The translations under genes and the position numbers were made by a program. A stretch of DNA of 17,552 bases from an uncultured Pseudomonadota bacterium (GTDB lineage: Bacteria; Lernaellota; Lernaellaia; Lernaellales; Lernaellaceae), in contig CALBTQ010000796.1 of NCBI GenBank assembly GCA_937967875.1, positions 1 through 17,552 of the forward strand, read 5' to 3'. Each line of letters begins with the position of its first letter. Position 1 is the first letter of the stretch. Below the pieces are notes generated by a model. The model saw nothing but the letters and a program-made list of their open reading frames with translations, was not told the origin of the DNA and searched no databases. Positions 16,821-17,552 of this stretch are shown here, piece after piece.

Positions 16821-16968
16821 ATCGTCCCTCCCGTTGCAGATGCCTCTATACGCTAATCAACCCGGCGCATGCGGTCAATGCGATAACATTCCGCTTGACT
16901 AATCGACGGCTTATTGAAACCATTGTCCAACTCTGGTTACTCAACCGATCGGGAAGGAGTATAAATTA
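16821..16968. other. Divergent intergenic region between two poly-Asp lipoprotein genes
   Basis: This 148-base gap must hold promoters for both directions. Plus strand: TTGACT at 16895-16900 is a possible -35, with only a weak AACCAT (16918-16923) at 17 bases. Minus strand: TTGACC (16878-16873) is a possible -35, with weak TAGCGT (16855-16850) at 17 bases. Neither pair is convincing alone. AAGGAG at about 16955-16959 is the ribosome site of the plus-strand gene. No tRNA, small ORF or strong hairpin is seen. Confidence 0.4.
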
Positions 16969-17265
16969 ATGAAACAGAAATGGTTGATGCTTCTTTTGGT
17001 TTTGATGTTGGCTTTCGCCATTCAGGTTGTGATCGCCTGCGGTGACGACGACGATGACGATGACGATGACGATGACGACGACGATGTCGCCGATGACGAT
17101 GACGACGATGACGACGATGATGACGACGATGACATCGATCCGCTGCAGATCGACCATCAGGACTTCGGGCAGGATTGCACCGACTGCCACGTCGGCGACA
17201 TGGATCCGCATGCCGGCGAATACACCGCCGACGATTGCCTCGACTGCCACTATTTCGCCGAATAA
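16969..17265 (+). CDS. Minimal poly-Asp lipoprotein with two CXXCH (c-type heme) motifs
   Basis: The only convincing plus-strand gene, 98 residues. A Lys-started hydrophobic signal sequence ends in the lipobox Val-Ile-Ala-Cys24. Then Gly25, 14 Asp, Val-Ala, 14 Asp (residues 26-55), and a 37-residue C-terminal part (62-98) with two c-type heme motifs, CTDCH (70-74) and CLDCH (90-94). His63 and His81 are available as distal ligands. The spacing resembles 'doubled CXXCH' modules of multiheme cytochromes. Prediction: a lipid-anchored diheme electron carrier on a long acidic tether, matured by the cytochrome c (Ccm/Ccs) system. Alternatively the CXXC pairs bind zinc or iron. The ATG follows an AAGGAG by about 9 bases, and an intrinsic terminator follows, so it is a single-gene unit. 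The real ORF is supported by lipobox, ribosome site and terminator; heme binding is inferred from motifs only. Confidence 0.82.
   Translation: MKQKWLMLLLVLMLAFAIQVVIACGDDDDDDDDDDDDDDVADDDDDDDDDDDDDDIDPLQIDHQDFGQDCTDCHVGDMDPHAGEYTADDCLDCHYFAE
17044..17133 (+). repeat. Two 14-codon GAC/GAT tracts (Asp14-Val-Ala-Asp14)
   Basis: 14 Asp codons (17044-17085), GTC GCC, then 14 Asp codons (17092-17133). GAC and GAT are mixed, so the DNA repeat is imperfect although the protein repeat is perfect. Confidence 0.9.
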
Positions 17266-17288
17266 TTTTCACTAACGATCAGGTAAGC

Positions 17289-17325
17289 AAGTCCGCCGGG
17301 AATATTCTCGGTGGACTTTTTTTTT
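17289..17325 (+). terminator. Intrinsic terminator of the diheme lipoprotein gene
   Basis: A 12-bp stem (17289-17300 with 17307-17318, two G-U pairs, loop AATATT) runs into nine T residues (17317-17325), 23 bases after the stop codon. The minus strand has no T-run, so it acts in the plus direction and separates this gene from the convergent one. Confidence 0.88.
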
Positions 17326-17355
17326 GCTAACGGGCCTATTTCGACGCGAGATGAA

Positions 17356-17552
17356 TCAGCAGGCGCAGCCGCCGTCATCGTCGTCATTATCATCATCGTC
17401 ATCATCACCGGCGAGGATCGAATCGTCGTCATCGGTCGCATCGTCGTCGGTCGCATCGTCGTCGATCGTATCGTCGTCGATCGTGTCGTCGTCGCCGGTG
17501 TCGTCATCGACGATGTCGTGCGGTTCGAGATAGCCGTGGTAGCGGCCCATCC
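17356..17552 (-). CDS. C-terminus of an Asp-rich protein ending in Gly-Gly-Cys-Ala-Cys (partial)
   Basis: Reading continues past the window edge, so only the last ~65 residues are visible. They begin GRYHGYLEPHDIV and then pass into an acidic stretch of 5-residue units (DDDT/DDDA with Gly, Ile or Thr), then SILAG, D6-N-D4, and the terminal GGCAC followed by TGA at 17356-17358. No transmembrane segment follows the acidic part, unlike MYXO-CTERM-type sorting tails. The gene is convergent with the diheme lipoprotein. The upstream domain is not in the window, so the function cannot be named. That the frame is truly coding is supported by codon choice (GAC/GAT in frame), by an in-frame stop after a plausible end, and by the match in style to the two neighbouring poly-Asp proteins. 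Confidence 0.6.
   Translation of the reverse strand, partial: MGRYHGYLEPHDIVDDDTGDDDTIDDDTIDDDATDDDATDDDDSILAGDDDDDDNDDDDGGCAC
17426..17515 (-). repeat. Six tandem 15-bp repeats inside the partial Asp-rich gene
   Basis: Six consecutive 15-base units with starts at 17426, 17441, 17456, 17471, 17486 and 17501 each begin TCGTC on the plus strand and differ at a few bases. On the minus strand each encodes a 5-residue unit of three Asp plus two variable residues (Thr, Ala, Ile, Gly, Val). The repeat is in frame, so copy-number change alters tail length only. Confidence 0.85.

Noticed and set aside
17426..17515. CRISPR-like array
   Set aside because: Units are 15 bp, contiguous with no spacers, in frame and coding for Asp-rich residues.
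1..17552. tRNA, rRNA, insertion sequences, phage or attachment sites
   Set aside because: No cloverleaf, rRNA segment, transposase, integrase or flanking direct repeat was recognised on either strand.

Overview
The window is one end of an assembled contig from a GC-rich Gram-negative bacterium. Signs of this are two lipoproteins with lipoboxes, a periplasmic DsbA/peroxiredoxin fusion, and ordinary AGGAGG-type ribosome sites. The recurrent poly-aspartate stretches (Cys-Gly-Asp(n) after lipoboxes) and the paired ArsA-like ATPases recall Deltaproteobacteria/Myxococcota-like lineages or a related candidate phylum such as Lernaellota. This placement is a guess from general knowledge. The first 46 bases are not biological: they match the last 46 bases of the Illumina P5/TruSeq universal adapter and cut off the first gene.

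All genes but one are on the minus strand. Block A (47-7966) is a tightly packed alpha-glucan/glycogen operon, transcribed in the order hpt (hypoxanthine phosphoribosyltransferase, TTG start), ROK sugar kinase, glgC (ADP-glucose pyrophosphorylase), then three different GH57 enzymes: amylopullulanase-type, 4-alpha-glucanotransferase-type and branching-enzyme-type (truncated). Genes overlap by a few bases or are separated by 0-1 base, and a plausible promoter lies at 8008-8036. Together they would phosphorylate glucose, make ADP-glucose, and branch, disproportionate and debranch a cytoplasmic alpha-glucan. No glycogen synthase or phosphorylase is in the window.

Block B (8115-10348) is a two-gene unit: a 10-TM EamA/DMT transporter followed by a membrane-anchored alpha/alpha-toroid protein of unknown substrate. 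Block C (10428-12196) has a strong sigma-70-like promoter, a secreted DsbA-peroxiredoxin fusion, a small secreted four-cysteine helical protein, and a clear intrinsic terminator. Block D (12205-16820) encodes a poly-Asp lipoprotein that looks like a six-hairpin glycosidase, followed by two adjacent ArsA/GET3-family ATPases, one with the classical GKGGVGKT P-loop and one with GSGGVGKT.

Block E (16821-17552) is the most unusual part. Divergent from the glycosidase lipoprotein, a 98-residue plus-strand gene encodes a lipoprotein made almost only of a lipobox, two 14-Asp blocks and a 37-residue tail with two CXXCH heme motifs. It ends in an intrinsic terminator. Convergent to it is the C-terminus of a further Asp-rich protein, built from 15-bp tandem repeats and ending in Gly-Gly-Cys-Ala-Cys. 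Three neighbouring genes thus share the same low-complexity acidic design, which suggests a lineage-specific surface-tether or sorting theme.
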